Positions 25,200 to 36,570 are shown, numbered from the stretch's first letter. The stretch is DNA of 64,000 nucleotides from Lunularia cruciata (GCA_948567375.1 OX419761.1:20710501-20774500), one strand, 5' to 3'. The notes: a model not told the origin generated them from the letters alone. Numbers and translations: made by a program.

Positions 25200-25770
25200 A
25201 ATTGGGACATTGTATTGGTGAATGTCTACTCAAGAATGGGCAACCTTGCCAAGTTGCCTATATGGAGTTTGTGGAGTAGAATAATCAAGAAAACAAGGCA
25301 TCCCAATAGGAGATTTTGAGCTGTCTATTGGGAGCTTGATTAGTTCCAATGAAATTGAAGGCTTGACTTATGCAAGTTTGCTTCACTTGCAACATACAAT
25401 ATCTAATCAAAGTTGTAGGATTTTTGTTGATTTTGGAAATTCAAAGAATTGCATGTCTATGCAAGTAGCAAAGGAATTGAGTATTCCTATCAAGCCAGTA
25501 ATTGGAAGTAGATTGATGATGGTAGATGGTAGAAGGGTTCTACATTTTGCACCTCGTATCCTATTACCTTTAAGATTGGGAAGGAGTATTTGGAGTGTTT
25601 GAGGTTTGTAGTGAAACCTCTACACTACGATGTCATTCTAAGACTACTTTGGCTTGAACATCATAAGGTTCAATTTGATTGAACCCAATGAAAAATTCAA
25701 ATACAACACCAAGGTGGGAATTTTTGATTAGATTGTCTTGCACCTTTGAGTAAAACACCTAAAAAAAGTC

Positions 25771-26010
25771 AGTCCCAAGATGTGAAGTTTGTCGAGAGGG
25801 TAGCAATAGAGCAAGCCTTGAAGAGAGATGAGTCCCAAGATGGCAAGTTTGCTAAGAAGGCAGCCATGGAGCAAGCCTTGAAGAGAGATGAGTCCCAAGA
25901 TGGCAAGTTTGCTAAGAAGGCAGCCATGGAGCAAGCCTTGAAGAGAGATGAGTCCCTAGATGTGAAGTTTGTTAGTGAAGTAGCCATAGAGCAAGCTTTG
26001 GAGGAAGATA
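25771..26010 (+). repeat. 60-bp tandem repeat in B, four units
   Basis: Four 60-bp units start at 25771, 25831, 25891 and 25951. Units two and three are nearly identical throughout (GAGTCCCAAGATGGCAAGTT). The period is 20 codons, so the frame is kept, giving units of the type ESQDGKFAKKAAMEQALKRD. They lie in the linker between protease and reverse transcriptase. Element A carries three diverged units at the same place. Confidence 0.93.
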
Positions 26011-27728
26011 AATCTATTTTTGCGGTGTAGATCAAGCAGATTGTAGAAGGACAATCTGAGGAGGGCTAAGAGCCTTAGCAAGGAATGGTTGATCAAATAG
26101 TTCAAGAGTTTGTGAACACATTTCTGGATGATCTACCAAAGGGATTACACTTTGATTGTGGTATGCCCTTCAAAATTGAGTTATTGCCAAGGAATACTCT
26201 AGTGAGTAGACCAATCTATCAGCTCTCACCAGGGAGTTAGAGGAGTTGCAAACAACACTTCTAGAGTAGTTGGAGAAGGACTTCACACGACATAGTACCT
26301 CTCCATTGGGAGCACCGGTACTATTTATTCCAAAGAAGGAAAGAGGACTTCATTTTTGTATTGATTACCATGGGCTCAATAAGCAAATCGTGAAGAATGC
26401 ATATCCCTCAAATCTATGACTTGCTTGATTAATTGAGAGGAGCAAGATACTTCTCCAAGTTAGATCTCTATAGCAGCTATTGGAAAATCCTTGTTGATAA
26501 GGAAGATGTGCAAAAGACTACCTTTTGCACAAGGTATGAGCATTTTGAGTAGAGAGTTCTACCTTTCGGGTTCACAAATGTTCCAATAGTCTTCATGGAT
26601 CATATGCATTGGGTGTTAGATAGACTATTGGATTGGTACATGGTGGTGTTCTTGGATCATCTCTTAATCTATAGCAAGATAAAGACAGAACACATGAATC
26701 ACATGTGAGAGTCCTAAGACGACTAAACAATGGAAATTTTATTGTAAGAAGTTGAAGTGTGCCTTTTGGTAGAAGGAAGTTACCTTCTTGGGTCACAAGA
26801 TCTCATCGGAGGGGATCAAGATGGAAGAGGAGAAAATCAAGGCCATTATTGATTGGCCTACTCCAAAGGATGCTATAGAAGTACAAGCATTTAATGGATT
26901 GGCCAATTTTTATCGACAGTTCATCCATTATTATGCTCATGTGGTTGCACCATTGATTGACCTCTTGGAGAAGAACTTGAGCTTTCAATAGACCACCAAG
27001 CATGAAGAAACATTCCAAAAGTTGAAGCATATGGTGTCTTAAAGACCCATTCTTCAACCATATGATCCTCAACTACCTTGTGTGGTTGATTTTGATGCTT
27101 CTAACTTTGCAATTGGAGTTGTGTTGCATAGGAATTCCCAATGGACTACATCCTATTGCCTTTGTGTCTTGTTGAGTAAATACAACTGAAAGAAATTACT
27201 CTACTTGAGATCAAGAATAACTTGCAATGGTATATGCCACCAAGGTATGGAGGCATTACCTCTTGGGAAAACAAGTGATCATGTGAACTATTCACAAACC
27301 ATTGTTGCAAACCTTACACTTGGAGCATATGAAGAGCAAACATCATTGATGAGAAGAGCAACTCCAATTTTTTTGACAACAAAGTTGAGTAAAAACCAGG
27401 TTGGTCCATGTTATCCTAATGCCATGTCATGATGACCTAATTTAAAGTCTCTTCCTCTCATCACGGCGGTAATTACAATGGTGTCAATCAACTCCAAGGT
27501 CCAAAATGAATTGTGATCAGCTCTACAACAAGATCCCTTCTTCCAAATGGTACATGGTCATCTTATAGCATGCAATAAGGAGTATAATACATTCTTCCTC
27601 AAGAAAGGCCTTCTATTCCATGAAGACCAAATCTATGTTCCAGCCAAAGGTGATCTCCGACTTGTGTGTCTTCAAGAAGCATATGATTTACCAATTGTTG
27701 GTCACATGGGTGTGGAAAAGACCTTGGG
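26010..27728 (+). pseudogene. Decayed RT, RNase H and integrase start of element B
   Basis: Traces of the RT palm are visible (FLDHL-type sequence at 26650-26665 where element A has FLDD). The RNase H aspartate region FDASNFAIGVVL is at about 27090. Several TAG/TGA stops sit where A has sense codons. The segment ends at the TSD TTGGG of element A. Confidence 0.8.
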
Positions 27729-27798
27729 TGTAACAATATGGAGTTTAGCAAGGAAGTTAGTCGGGCTTACAAAGTAGCACATAAGACAAATTAACCTA

Positions 27799-27811
27799 GA
27801 ATATTCTGGAA
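27799..27811. promoter_or_regulatory. HSE-like array in 5' LTR of A
   Basis: GAAtaTTCtgGAA gives three perfectly phased inverted pentamers about 170 bp upstream of the TATA box at 27983. More GAAGCTTCTTGAGAAAC-type blocks follow to 27965. Confidence 0.55.
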
Positions 27812-27982
27812 GTACTTAAGAAGATTCTTGGGAAGCTTCTTGGCTAGCTTAGCTTGCATGCCAAGTAGGCAGCTTCAAGAAGGAAGCTTCTTGAGAAACT
27901 TCCTAGTTAACTTGGCTTTCACTCTAAGAAAGCGGCTTGAGGAAGTTTCTTGAGAAGCTTCTCAAAGGCCTTGTATGCTACC

Positions 27983-27990
27983 TATAAATA
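27983..27990 (+). promoter_or_regulatory. TATA box of LTR A
   Basis: TATAAATA within ACCTATAAATACCAAAGCC. It is conserved at 33180-33187 and, as CCCTATAAATACAAGAGCC, at 34856-34863 in B. Confidence 0.7.
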
Positions 27991-28095
27991 CCAAAGCCAA
28001 AGCTCATGCTAGGCATTCAAAGTTTTTCACTCATTCAAGTGTCCCAATGTGAGTTTCCATTCTCCTATTTCTCTCCTTGAATTTGGTCTTTTACA

Positions 28096-28112
28096 TTGGT
28101 ATTAGAGCAGGA
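28096..28112 (+). other. Primer binding site of element A
   Basis: TTGGTATTAGAGCAGGA directly after the LTR matches the plant initiator-tRNA-Met type PBS (TGGTATCAGAGC) with one mismatch. Confidence 0.8.
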
Positions 28113-28367
28113 ATGGGATGGATAGAATTTATGGACCACCAAATCCACTTCCACCAAACCATTGGGATTTTTGCATCCAAATACTACCCAAGCATCATTT
28201 CACACAATCCATCACCTCGCACTTTGGACAAGATTTTCTGCATATGATCACCATATCTGAGGAACCCTTGGTGCTTTTGGTTGTAACTTATGGAGAACGG
28301 TGGACGTGTTGTTTCTATGTGTTAATAAATTAGATAGATTGGGAGTGGTGTGATAAAGTAGCAACCA

Positions 28368-29275
28368 TGGCGGCAATACCCGATGTTATTCTTGCCATGC
28401 AGCAACAAATTGAGCACCTTACTTGATTGTTGGATGAACAAGATCTTCAACGACAAGAGCAGGTGGAGAGAGTACCAATTTGAGAAGGAGAAGATTGGAT
28501 CAAATTCCCTAAACCAAAGGTATTTGAAGGCAAGAGTCTTTTGGGTGCAGTGGAGAATTTTGTGTTTGATTGTGAATGTTATTTTGAAGCTACCAATCTA
28601 CAAGATGAGCAAAAACAGATTCTCTTGGCTTCTAGCCAAGAGAATGGAGTAGCAAAGCTATGGTGGAGATTCCAAGTGGAGCAAGCGGAACAACAAATTC
28701 TTGCACCAATCTTGACATGTGCAGAGTTCAAGAGCGCAATAATTAGTCGGTTCCAAGCTATTAATGCTACACAAGCTGCACAAGATAAGTTGGCAGAGTT
28801 GAAATAGATTGGCTCTGTAAGAAGTTACATCACGCAGTTCCAAAACACCATCATGCAAATTTCAGATATATTGGAAGGTGAAGCTTTGGATTGATTTGTG
28901 AGGTGCTTGAAGGCAAGAACCAAATTAGAGGTAACCATGTGAGAGCCACAACACTTGGAGGAAGCCATGCGGTTGGCCAAATGTTTTGATTCCTTGGTGG
29001 CAACAACTTGGTCTCGACCTCAACCTCCACAGAGCCTACCAATACACTACACACAAGTAGAGGGGCTAGCATCCATGGAGATTGATGCCATTCAACGAAC
29101 ACCACTTGGCATAGTAGATAGAAAGAAACTACGATAAAAGGGTGGTTGTTTCTATTGTCGCCAATTGGGGCATTGCATTTTTGAATGTCCATTCAAGAAT
29201 GGACAACCTCGACAAGTTGCCCAAGTGGAGGTCATGGAGCGGAATGATCAGGGAAATGAGGAATCCTAGTAGGAG
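28368..29275 (+). pseudogene. gag of element A, decayed
   Basis: Begins ATGGCGGCAATACCC at 28368. It contains a retrotransposon gag core (VAKLWWRFQVEQ, FKSAIISRFQ) and one CCHC knuckle (CFYCRQLGHCIFEC) at about 29140-29190. At least seven in-frame stops interrupt it, several best explained as CAG to TAG, CAA to TAA or TGG to TGA changes. Confidence 0.85.
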
Positions 29276-29386
29276 ATTTTGAGCCGCCTATTGGGAGCTT
29301 GATAAGTTCCAATGGGATTGAAGGCTCGACCTATGCAAGTTTGCTTCACTTGCAAGGTATGATATCTAATTGGGGTTGTAGGATTT

Positions 29387-32300
29387 GGGTTGATTCTGGA
29401 AGTTCAAAGAATTGTATGTCTATGCAAGTAGCAAAGGAATTGGATATTCTTATCAAGCCAATGATTGGATGATGGCGGATGGTAGAAAAGGTTCTGCATT
29501 CCGCACCTCGTATCATGTTACCTTCAAGATTGGGAAGGAGTATTTGGAGTGTATGAGGTTTGTAGTGGCACCTCTACATTATGATATCATTCTGGGTCTA
29601 CCTTAGCTTGAACATCATAAGGTTCAATTTGATTGGACCCGACGCCAAATTCAAGTACAACACCAAGGTAGGAATTTCCGATTAGGTTGTTTGGCACCTC
29701 TAAGTAAGACACCTAAGAATAGTCGGTCCCAAGAAGGGAAGTTTGTGAAGAAGGTAGCCATAGAGCAAACCTTGAAGAGAGTGGAGTCCCAAGATGGGAA
29801 GTTTGCCAAGAAGGCAACCATAGAGCAAGCTTGGAAGAAAGATGAGTCCCTAGAAGGGAAGTTTGTTAGTAAAGTAGCCATAGAGCAAGCTTTGGAGGAA
29901 GATAAGTCTGTATTTGCGGTGTGGATCAAGCCAATTGCACAAGAAAAATTTGTGGAGGACCAAAAGCCTCATCAAGCAATGGTTGATCGGATAGTTAAGG
30001 AGTTTGCGGACGTGTTTCCGGATGATCTGCCAAAGAGATTATCCTCTTATCGAGGTATGCTCTTCAAGATTGAGTTATTGCTAGAGAGTACTATAGTGAG
30101 TAGACCGATCTATCGGTTCTCACCAAAGGAGTTAGAGGAGTTGCGAGCAACACTTATAGAGTTGTTCGAGAAGAACTTCATACGATTTAGTACCTCTCCT
30201 TAGGGAGCACCGGTACTATTTGTTCCAAAGAAGGATGGAAGACTTTGTTTCTGTATTGATTATCGTGTGCTCAATAAGCAAACCATGAAGAATGCATATC
30301 CCTTGCCTCGGATCAATGACTTGCTTGATCAACTAAGTGGAGCACGCTACTTTTCCAAGTTGGATCTTTGCAATGACTATTGGCAAATTCCCATTGAGAG
30401 AGAGGATGTGCAAAAGACTGCCTTTTGTACAAGGTATGGGTATTTTGAGTGGAGAGTTCTACCGTTCGGACTCACTAATGCTCTTGCAATCTTCATGGAT
30501 CAGATGCATTGGGTGTTGGATGGGCTATTGGATTGGTTCGTGGTGGTGTTCTTGGATGATATCTTAATTTATAGTAAGATAGAGGTAGAACATGTGAATC
30601 ATGTGCGAGAAGTCCTAAGACAACTACAACAATTGAAATTTACTGCAAGAAGTCAAAGTGTGTCCTTTGGCAGAAAGAGGTTACCTTCTTGGGTCATAAG
30701 ATCTCATCAAAGGGGATCAAGATGGAAGAAGAGAAGATCAAGGCCATTACTGATTGGCCTATCCCAAAGGATGCTACAAAAGTACGGGCATTCAATGGAT
30801 TGCCCAGTTTTTACCAACGGTTCATCTATTATTATGCTCATGTGGCTGCACCATTGACTGATCTCTTGGGAAAGAACTCGAGCTTCCAATGGACCACCGA
30901 GCATGAAGAAGCATTCCAAAAGTTAAAGCATATGGTGTCTTCAAGACCCATTATTCCGCCATATGATCCTCAACTACCTTGTGTGGTTGATTTTGATGCT
31001 TCTAACTTTGAAATTGGAGTCGTGCTGCAACAAGAATTCCCAAATGGAATTTCCAAATTCCCATTGCCTTTGTGTCTTGCCGACTCACTACGGCTGAACA
31101 AAACTACTCTGCTCAAGATCAAGAACAACTTGCAATGGTATATGCCACCAAGGTATGGAGGCATTACCTCTTGGGGAAACAAGTGATCATGCAAACTAAT
31201 CACAAACCATTGTTGCAGACCTTACACTTGGAACACATGGAGAGTCAACATCATTTATGGGAGGAACAACTCCAACTTTATGGCATCAAACTTGAGTACA
31301 AACTAGGTTGGTTCCATGTCATCCCTAATGCTTTATCACGATGACCTGATTTGAAATCTCTTGCTCTCATCAAGGCAACAATTTCAATGGTGTCAATTGA
31401 CTTCAAGGTCCAAAACAAGTTTCAGTCAGCTCTACACCAAGATCCCTTCTTCCAAATGGTACATGATTGCCTTACAACATGCGATAAGGAGTACAACACC
31501 TTCTCCATCAAGGAGGGCCTTTTATTTCATGAGGACCGGATCTGTATTCCAGCTAAAGGTGATCTTTGACTTATGCACTTTCAAGAAGCCCATGATTTAC
31601 CCATCACGGATCACATGGGTGTGGATACGACCTTGAGTACCCTCCAACGTCAATGGTGGTGGCCCAAAATGACACAATATGTTTAATAATTTATTCGATT
31701 GTGTGAGAGCTACCAACATAACAAGGCCAGCAACCAGAAGCCAAGTGGACTCCTTCAATCACTCACCGTTCCATCCGCTCATTGGGAGCATGTAAGCTTT
31801 GATCTCATCACATCCTTGCCAAAGACAAAACAAGGACACACCGCAATCGTGGTGTTTGTGGATAAGCTTAGTAAGCAAATCCACTTGGCACCAACCTGTG
31901 ATACCGTGGATGCTCCAACCGTAGTGCAAATCTACTTCAACAATGTCTTCAAGCATCATGGAATGCCACGTGTACTCATCTCCGATTGTGATCCTCAATT
32001 TATCGAGAAGTTTTGGCAAGCACTCTTCCAGATACTCTACACCAAGCTTGCTTTGTCCACGGCCTATCATCCTCAAACTAATGGACAAATCGAACATGAA
32101 AATCATACATTGGAGGATATGTTGCGTGCCTTTGTCAATGTCCACCATACCAATTGGGATGAATGTCTTGCAGTTGTAGAATTTGCCTACAACAATTCCA
32201 AACAAGCAAGCACCGGATTTTCTCCTTTCTTTCTCAATTTTGGCCATGATCTGCTTGTTCTAGATTCTCTTCTTGTTCCCCTCCATCTCAGGTTCCTCAT

Positions 32301-32875
32301 ACTTCCACATTCTTGACCACTCTATCCCAATCTCTCCAACAAGCCAAGTCTCACCTCCTTGTTGCTCGGAATTTCCAAAAACAATATGCGGACCTACATC
32401 ATCGTGATCTCACCTTTGAAGTTGGTGATAAAGTCATGTTATCCTCTAGTAACCTCCCTCTCCCACTTGATACCCAAGTTTGTAAACTTGCCTCTAATTG
32501 GATAGGACCCTTTGATATCACCCAAATTGTCTCTCATGTTGCTTATCAACTTGCCTTGCCTTGTTACATGCGTATCCATCATGTCTTTCATGTTTCCAAG
32601 TTGAAACCCTTTGTTCATAATCCCTCTTCCTTTTCCTCTTGAGTCCAACCTCCCCATCTTCTTATCCCTATCAATAATCATGAGGAGTACAAAGTTGATC
32701 GTATCCTTACGAGTCGCCATATTCAACAAGGTCATCGCCAACATACAGAGTACAAGGTCCTTTGGAAAGGGTATCCCCTTCATGATGCCACAAGGGAACC
32801 TCTTTCTCACCTCTAGAATGCACAGACGGCCATCTAGGAATTTGAAGCTTCACTAGCAACGAGGATGTCACCAAC
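29387..32875 (+). pseudogene. pol of element A: protease, RT, RNase H, integrase, chromodomain
   Basis: Protease DSGSS near 29393. RT contains FSKLDL, LPFGLTNA and FLDDILIYS (30550-30575). The RNase H aspartate is in FDASNFEIGVVLQQ near 30985. The integrase core has FDLITSLPKT (first D, near 31798), ISDCDPQF (second D, near 31980) and NGQIEHEN (E, near 32083). A C-terminal chromodomain with VLWKGYPLHDAT lies near 32760. Frame shifts (30650-30690, 32310) and stops break the frame, so no full polyprotein can be made. Confidence 0.92.
29725..29904 (+). repeat. 60-bp tandem repeat in A, three units
   Basis: Units begin with TCCCAAGAAGGGAAGTTTGT, TCCCAAGATGGGAAGTTTGC and TCCCTAGAAGGGAAGTTTGT, each 60 bp apart, encoding 20-residue Lys/Glu-rich units. 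One unit fewer than in element B. Confidence 0.92.
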
Positions 32876-32879
32876 TAGC

Positions 32880-32891
32880 AGTGGAGGAATA
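32880..32891 (+). other. Polypurine tract of element A
   Basis: AGTGGAGGAATA directly before the 3' LTR is purine-rich and corresponds to ATGGGAGAATA before the B LTR. Confidence 0.6.
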
Positions 32892-33292
32892 TGTAACAAT
32901 ATGGAGTTTAGCAACAAAGTTAGTCGGGCTTACGAAGTAGCACATAAGACAAATTAGCCTAGAATATTCTGGAAGTACCTAGGAAGCTTCTTGGCTAGCT
33001 TAGCTTGCATCTCAAGTTAGAAGCTTCTAGAAGCTTCCAACTAGCTTAGCTTGCACGCCAAGTAGGCGGCTTCTAGAAGGAAGTTTCTTGAGAAACTTCC
33101 TAGTTAACTTGGCTTGCACTCTAAGAAAGCGGCTTGAGGAAGCTTCTTGAGAAGTTTCTCAAAGGCATTGTATGTTACCTATAAATACCAAAGCCAAAGC
33201 TCATGCTAGGTATTTGGAGTTTTTCCCTCATTCAAGTGTCCCAATATGAGTTTCCATTCTCCTATTTCTCTCCTCGGATTTGGTCCTTTACA
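32892..33292 (+). repeat. 3' LTR of element A
   Basis: 401 bp, TGTAACA...TTTACA, followed by TSD TTGGG. It holds the most complete GAA/TTC region (33020-33170) and a TATAAATA at 33180. Confidence 0.94.
33020..33037. promoter_or_regulatory. Perfect four-module HSE-like array, 3' LTR of A
   Basis: GAAgcTTCtaGAAgcTTC has four alternating pentamers without a phase break, about 145 bp upstream of TATAAATA at 33180. This matches the canonical heat-shock factor site (nGAAn repeats). Confidence 0.65.
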
Positions 33293-34546
33293 TTGGGTAC
33301 CCTCCAATGCCAATGGTGGTGGCCCAACATGGCACAAGATGTTTGGGAGTTTGTCCAATTGTGGTAGAGTTGCCAACGCAATAAGGCCAATAACCAAAAC
33401 CGAGTGAATTCCTTCAACCACTTCCCTTTTCCATCCACTTATTCGGAACATGTCAGCTTAGATCTCATCACATCATTGGCCAAGACAAAACAAGGTCACA
33501 CAACAATTGTGGTGTTTGTTGATAAGCTTAGTAAGCAAGTCTATTTGGCACCAATGGTTGTATTATGGATGCTCCAACCTTGGCGTAAATCTACTTTGAC
33601 AATGTATTCAAGCATCATGGGATCCCATGTGTACTCATCTCCGACCATGATCCTTGCTTCATTGGAAATGTTTGGCAAGCACTCTTCCAAATAGTTGGCA
33701 CCAAGCTTGCTTTGTCCATGGCCTATCATCCTCAAACTGATGGACAAACTGAACGTGCAAATTGCACCTTGGAAGATATACTTCGTGCCTTTGTCAACAT
33801 TCACCATACCAATTGAGATGAATGTCTTGTAGTTGTGGAGTTTGCATACAATAATTCTAAACAAGCATGCACCGGATTCTCTCCTTTCTTTCTCAATTTT
33901 GGCCAAGACCCACTTGTTCCGAATTCTCTTCTTGCTCCTCTTCCATCTCATGTTCCTCATACTTCTACCTTCTTGACCACCATCTCCCAATCCCTCCCAC
34001 AAGCCAAATCTCATCTCCTTGTTGCTTAGAATCGGCAAAAACAATATGTGGATCACCATCATTGTGATCTCAACTTTCAAGTTGGTGATAAGGTCATGCT
34101 CTCATCCAATAACCTCCCTCTCCCACTTGATATCCAAGTTTGTAAACTTGCCCCTAATTGGATCCTTTGATGTCATCCAAATTGTCTTTCTTATTGCTTA
34201 TCAACTTGCCTTGCCTTGTCATATGTGCATCCATCTTGTCTTTCATATTTCCAAGTTGAAACCTTTTGTTCCTAACCCATCTTCTTTTTCCTCTCGAGTC
34301 CAACCTCCCACTCCTCTTGTCCCTATCAATGATCATGAGGAGTATGAAGTTGATCGTATCCTTGCGTGTTGCTACATTCAACAAGGCCATCAACAATATA
34401 AGGAGTACAAGGTCTTTTGGATAGGGTATCCCCTTCATGATGCCACATGGGAACCTCCTTCTCATCTCCAAAATGCACAACTGGCCATCCAGGATTTTGA
34501 AGCTTCACTAGCAACAAGGACATCACCAACTAGCAATGGGAGAATA
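33293..34546 (+). pseudogene. Integrase and chromodomain of element B
   Basis: Continues the integrase interrupted at 27728 (the sequence after TTGGG matches A from about 31639). It contains LDLITSLAKTKQGHT, an NGQTEHAN-like position at 33740-33760, AYNNSKQACTGFSPFFLNFG, and a well-preserved chromodomain (YEVDRILACCYIQQG, EYKVFWIGYPLHDATWEPP) at about 34345-34465. Stops and frame changes are present. Confidence 0.88.
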
Positions 34547-34967
34547 TATAACAACGTGGAGTTTAATGACAAAATTAGTAGGGCTAACAAAGTAGCAAAT
34601 AAGAAAATTCCTAGATACTTCTAGAATATTCTAGAAGTATCTAGGAAGCTTCCCGGCTAGCTTAGCTTGCATCCAAAGTAAGTAGCTTCTAGAAGAAAGC
34701 GTCTAGGATCTTCCAACTAGCTTAGCTTGCACGTTAAGTAAGCAGCTTCTAGAAAGAAGCTTTTTGAGAAACTTCCCAATTAACTTGGCTTGCACTCCAG
34801 GAAAGCGGCTCAAGCAAGCTTCTTGAGAAGCTTCTCAAGAGCCTTGTATGATCCCTATAAATACAAGAGCCGAAGCTTATGCTAGGCATTTGGAGTCTTC
34901 CCTCATCCAAGTGTCCTAATGTGAGCTTCCATTCTCCTATTTCTCTCCTCAATCTCAATCTTTTACA
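34547..34967 (+). repeat. 3' LTR of element B
   Basis: 421 bp. It begins TATAACAACGTGG (terminal TG mutated to TA) and ends TTTTACA. TATAAATA is at 34856-34863. Confidence 0.9.
34619..34636. promoter_or_regulatory. Perfect four-module HSE-like array, LTR of B
   Basis: TTCtaGAAtaTTCtaGAA has four perfectly phased modules near the start of the LTR. Confidence 0.65.
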
Positions 34968-36570
34968 TCACCAATGGAAGAAATTTCCAAGTCACTCTAA
35001 CCAATGAGGTACTTTGTCTTGCAAATTGAAGGCAAATCAATGATTAAGAAGTATTTGGAGGCAGATTTTGTAGTTTGTGGGTAGTTTGTGCCAAAAGAAG
35101 TAGAAGAAGCTACCACAAAGGCAAAAAAGAAACAAACTCATCCATCAAAGACCTCCACACCAACAAAGAGACCAAGAAGAAATCCATAGATAATCAAATG
35201 TATCTTTGGAGGAAGAAGCCAAAGACTCTAAAGAAGAAGAGGAAGAAGAAGAAGGATCATTTTTTCTACAAGGATTGATAGCTGATTTGGTGAAGGAGAG
35301 AGATATTAGAATGATCCATTAGCCTTAAATCTAGAGCCAAAAGTGAAGTAAGAGAATCAAGATGAAGACAAAGAAAAAATATACAAACAACAAAAAGCAC
35401 TCCCAAGTCCTAATCAAGAAAATGACAAGTAGAAAGAAGAGCAAGAGGATATGGAGGACCAACCAAAACCAGAACTTTGGCCCAAAATGGATGTAGAGGA
35501 GGAAGTTGAAGTCAAAGTCAAAGTCAAAGCTTAAGTTCAAGAAATGAACAAAGCCAAAGGCACTTCACTAGAAGTACCAACCAAAGACAAATATGGAGCA
35601 AGCAAAGCAACCCCAATGCAAGTCAAGAAGGAGGACCATTTTGAGATAAATTTGATGGGAGCCATGATATATTTGATGGGAGCAATGCTACAATTGATGG
35701 AGCTCTCTCTCTCACTCTTCTTCACCTTCTCAAATGCCAACAAGAGTGCACCAAATCAGAAATTACACTATCTTAGTGCAAAGTATGCAGAAATAGTGAT
35801 ATGCCAAAAAGGCAAAGGAGGACAAAGTGAGTAAGAGACAACCATGGCCCAAAACCTATATAAGAAGGAGGTAAAGAAGGTGAACACCTTGACATAAGAG
35901 CTCTTTGAAGTAAGATATCAAAATACCTCTTCTATTGCTTGATAGAAGGAGCAATTGAAAGAATTGGGAAGGTTATAATTAGACCTAGGCAAGCTTTTCA
36001 TGGAGAAGAAGGAAATGAAATTTGGGTACAAAGATAGCTAAGGGAAAGAGACAAAGAAGTGGTTTATCATGTGCAACAAACTAGAGAATGCCAAGATTTG
36101 AATTTTGACCTTGAATTTGTTGTAGATGGTTGAAGAATTGTAGAAGGAGAAGGTATTGGATCAACCCCAAATGCTAGAAGAAGTGAAGAAGGAAATGGAT
36201 GTCATGAACTAGCACTTAGAGGATTGCAAGTTAAAGGTAATCCAACAATTGGAGGAATACAAGACCAATTCATAGAGATATTGAAGGAAGAAGCCAAAGG
36301 AAATTGATGAAGGCAAAGATCCATGACTTGAAGCTCCAAGCCTAGAAGTTAGAAGGGAAAACCTACATGGAGTAGAAAATGGACCGGCTCACACATTGGC
36401 TAAAAGAACACTCAAACATGAAGTTCATTGAAGGGTGTCATACCTACTACTAAAGGTAGCCAAGTATAGAGAGCAAACCAAAGAGTTACCTAGGCAACTT
36501 AGAGGCAAAGGTAGATCTTTGCAATAGAGCACCAAACCAAAGATGCTTCACCTCACTAAAGGAGGGATGA
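34968..36570 (+). pseudogene. Decayed Lys/Glu-rich coiled-coil coding relic
   Basis: A-rich DNA with AAGAAG/GAGGAA codon texture over about 1.6 kb. Short open pieces read as charged helical sequence (EEATTKAKKKQ near 35105; LEEVKKEMDVMN and QQLEEYKTNS near 36170-36270), separated by stops. No homologue is recognised. It is probably the remains of a transposon-encoded coiled-coil protein, in style like the LTR ORF at 52261-54696, although I see no direct alignment. Confidence 0.4.

Larger units (their letters stand above)
27729..28095 (+). repeat. 5' LTR of element A
   Basis: 367 bp, TG...CA ends. It lacks a segment present in the 3' LTR between two AGCTTAGCTTGCA copies, consistent with deletion between internal repeats. 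A TATAAATA box lies at 27983-27990. Confidence 0.93.
27729..33292 (+). mobile_element. Chromovirus A (Ty3/gypsy), full-length 5.56 kb, nested in B
   Basis: It is bounded by TGTAACAATATGG and TTTACA ends and flanked by a perfect 5-bp target duplication TTGGG (27724-27728 and 33293-33297). Order: LTR, PBS, gag, protease, 60-bp repeat linker, RT, RNase H, integrase, chromodomain, PPT, LTR. The chromodomain and tRNA-Met-type PBS mark it as a chromovirus. The two LTRs differ by substitutions and by about 34 bp in length, and gag and pol hold numerous stops, so it is old and inactive. Confidence 0.95.
25200..34967 (+). mobile_element. Chromovirus B (Ty3/gypsy), decayed, split by element A
   Basis: The left part, 25200-27728, runs from the gag zinc knuckle through protease, reverse transcriptase and RNase H to the integrase zinc-binding region (HMGVEKTLG). 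The right part, 33293-34967, resumes with the same integrase sequence, passes the catalytic core and chromodomain, and ends in a 3' LTR. The 5' LTR and most of gag are missing. There are many stops and small deletions. RT keeps recognisable pieces, and the stop-free parts are short, so the element is inactive. Confidence 0.88.

Noticed and set aside
25771-26010. CRISPR-like or satellite array
   Set aside because: Units are directly adjacent without spacers, are in frame and are confined to a pol linker.
25728-26035. Repeated Leu-rich protein on the minus strand of the 60-bp array
   Set aside because: A shadow of the sense repeat; the sense strand is in frame with protease and RT.
31759-32247. 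162-codon ORF antisense to integrase of element A
   Set aside because: Complement of the conserved integrase core; openness is a shadow of the sense codons.
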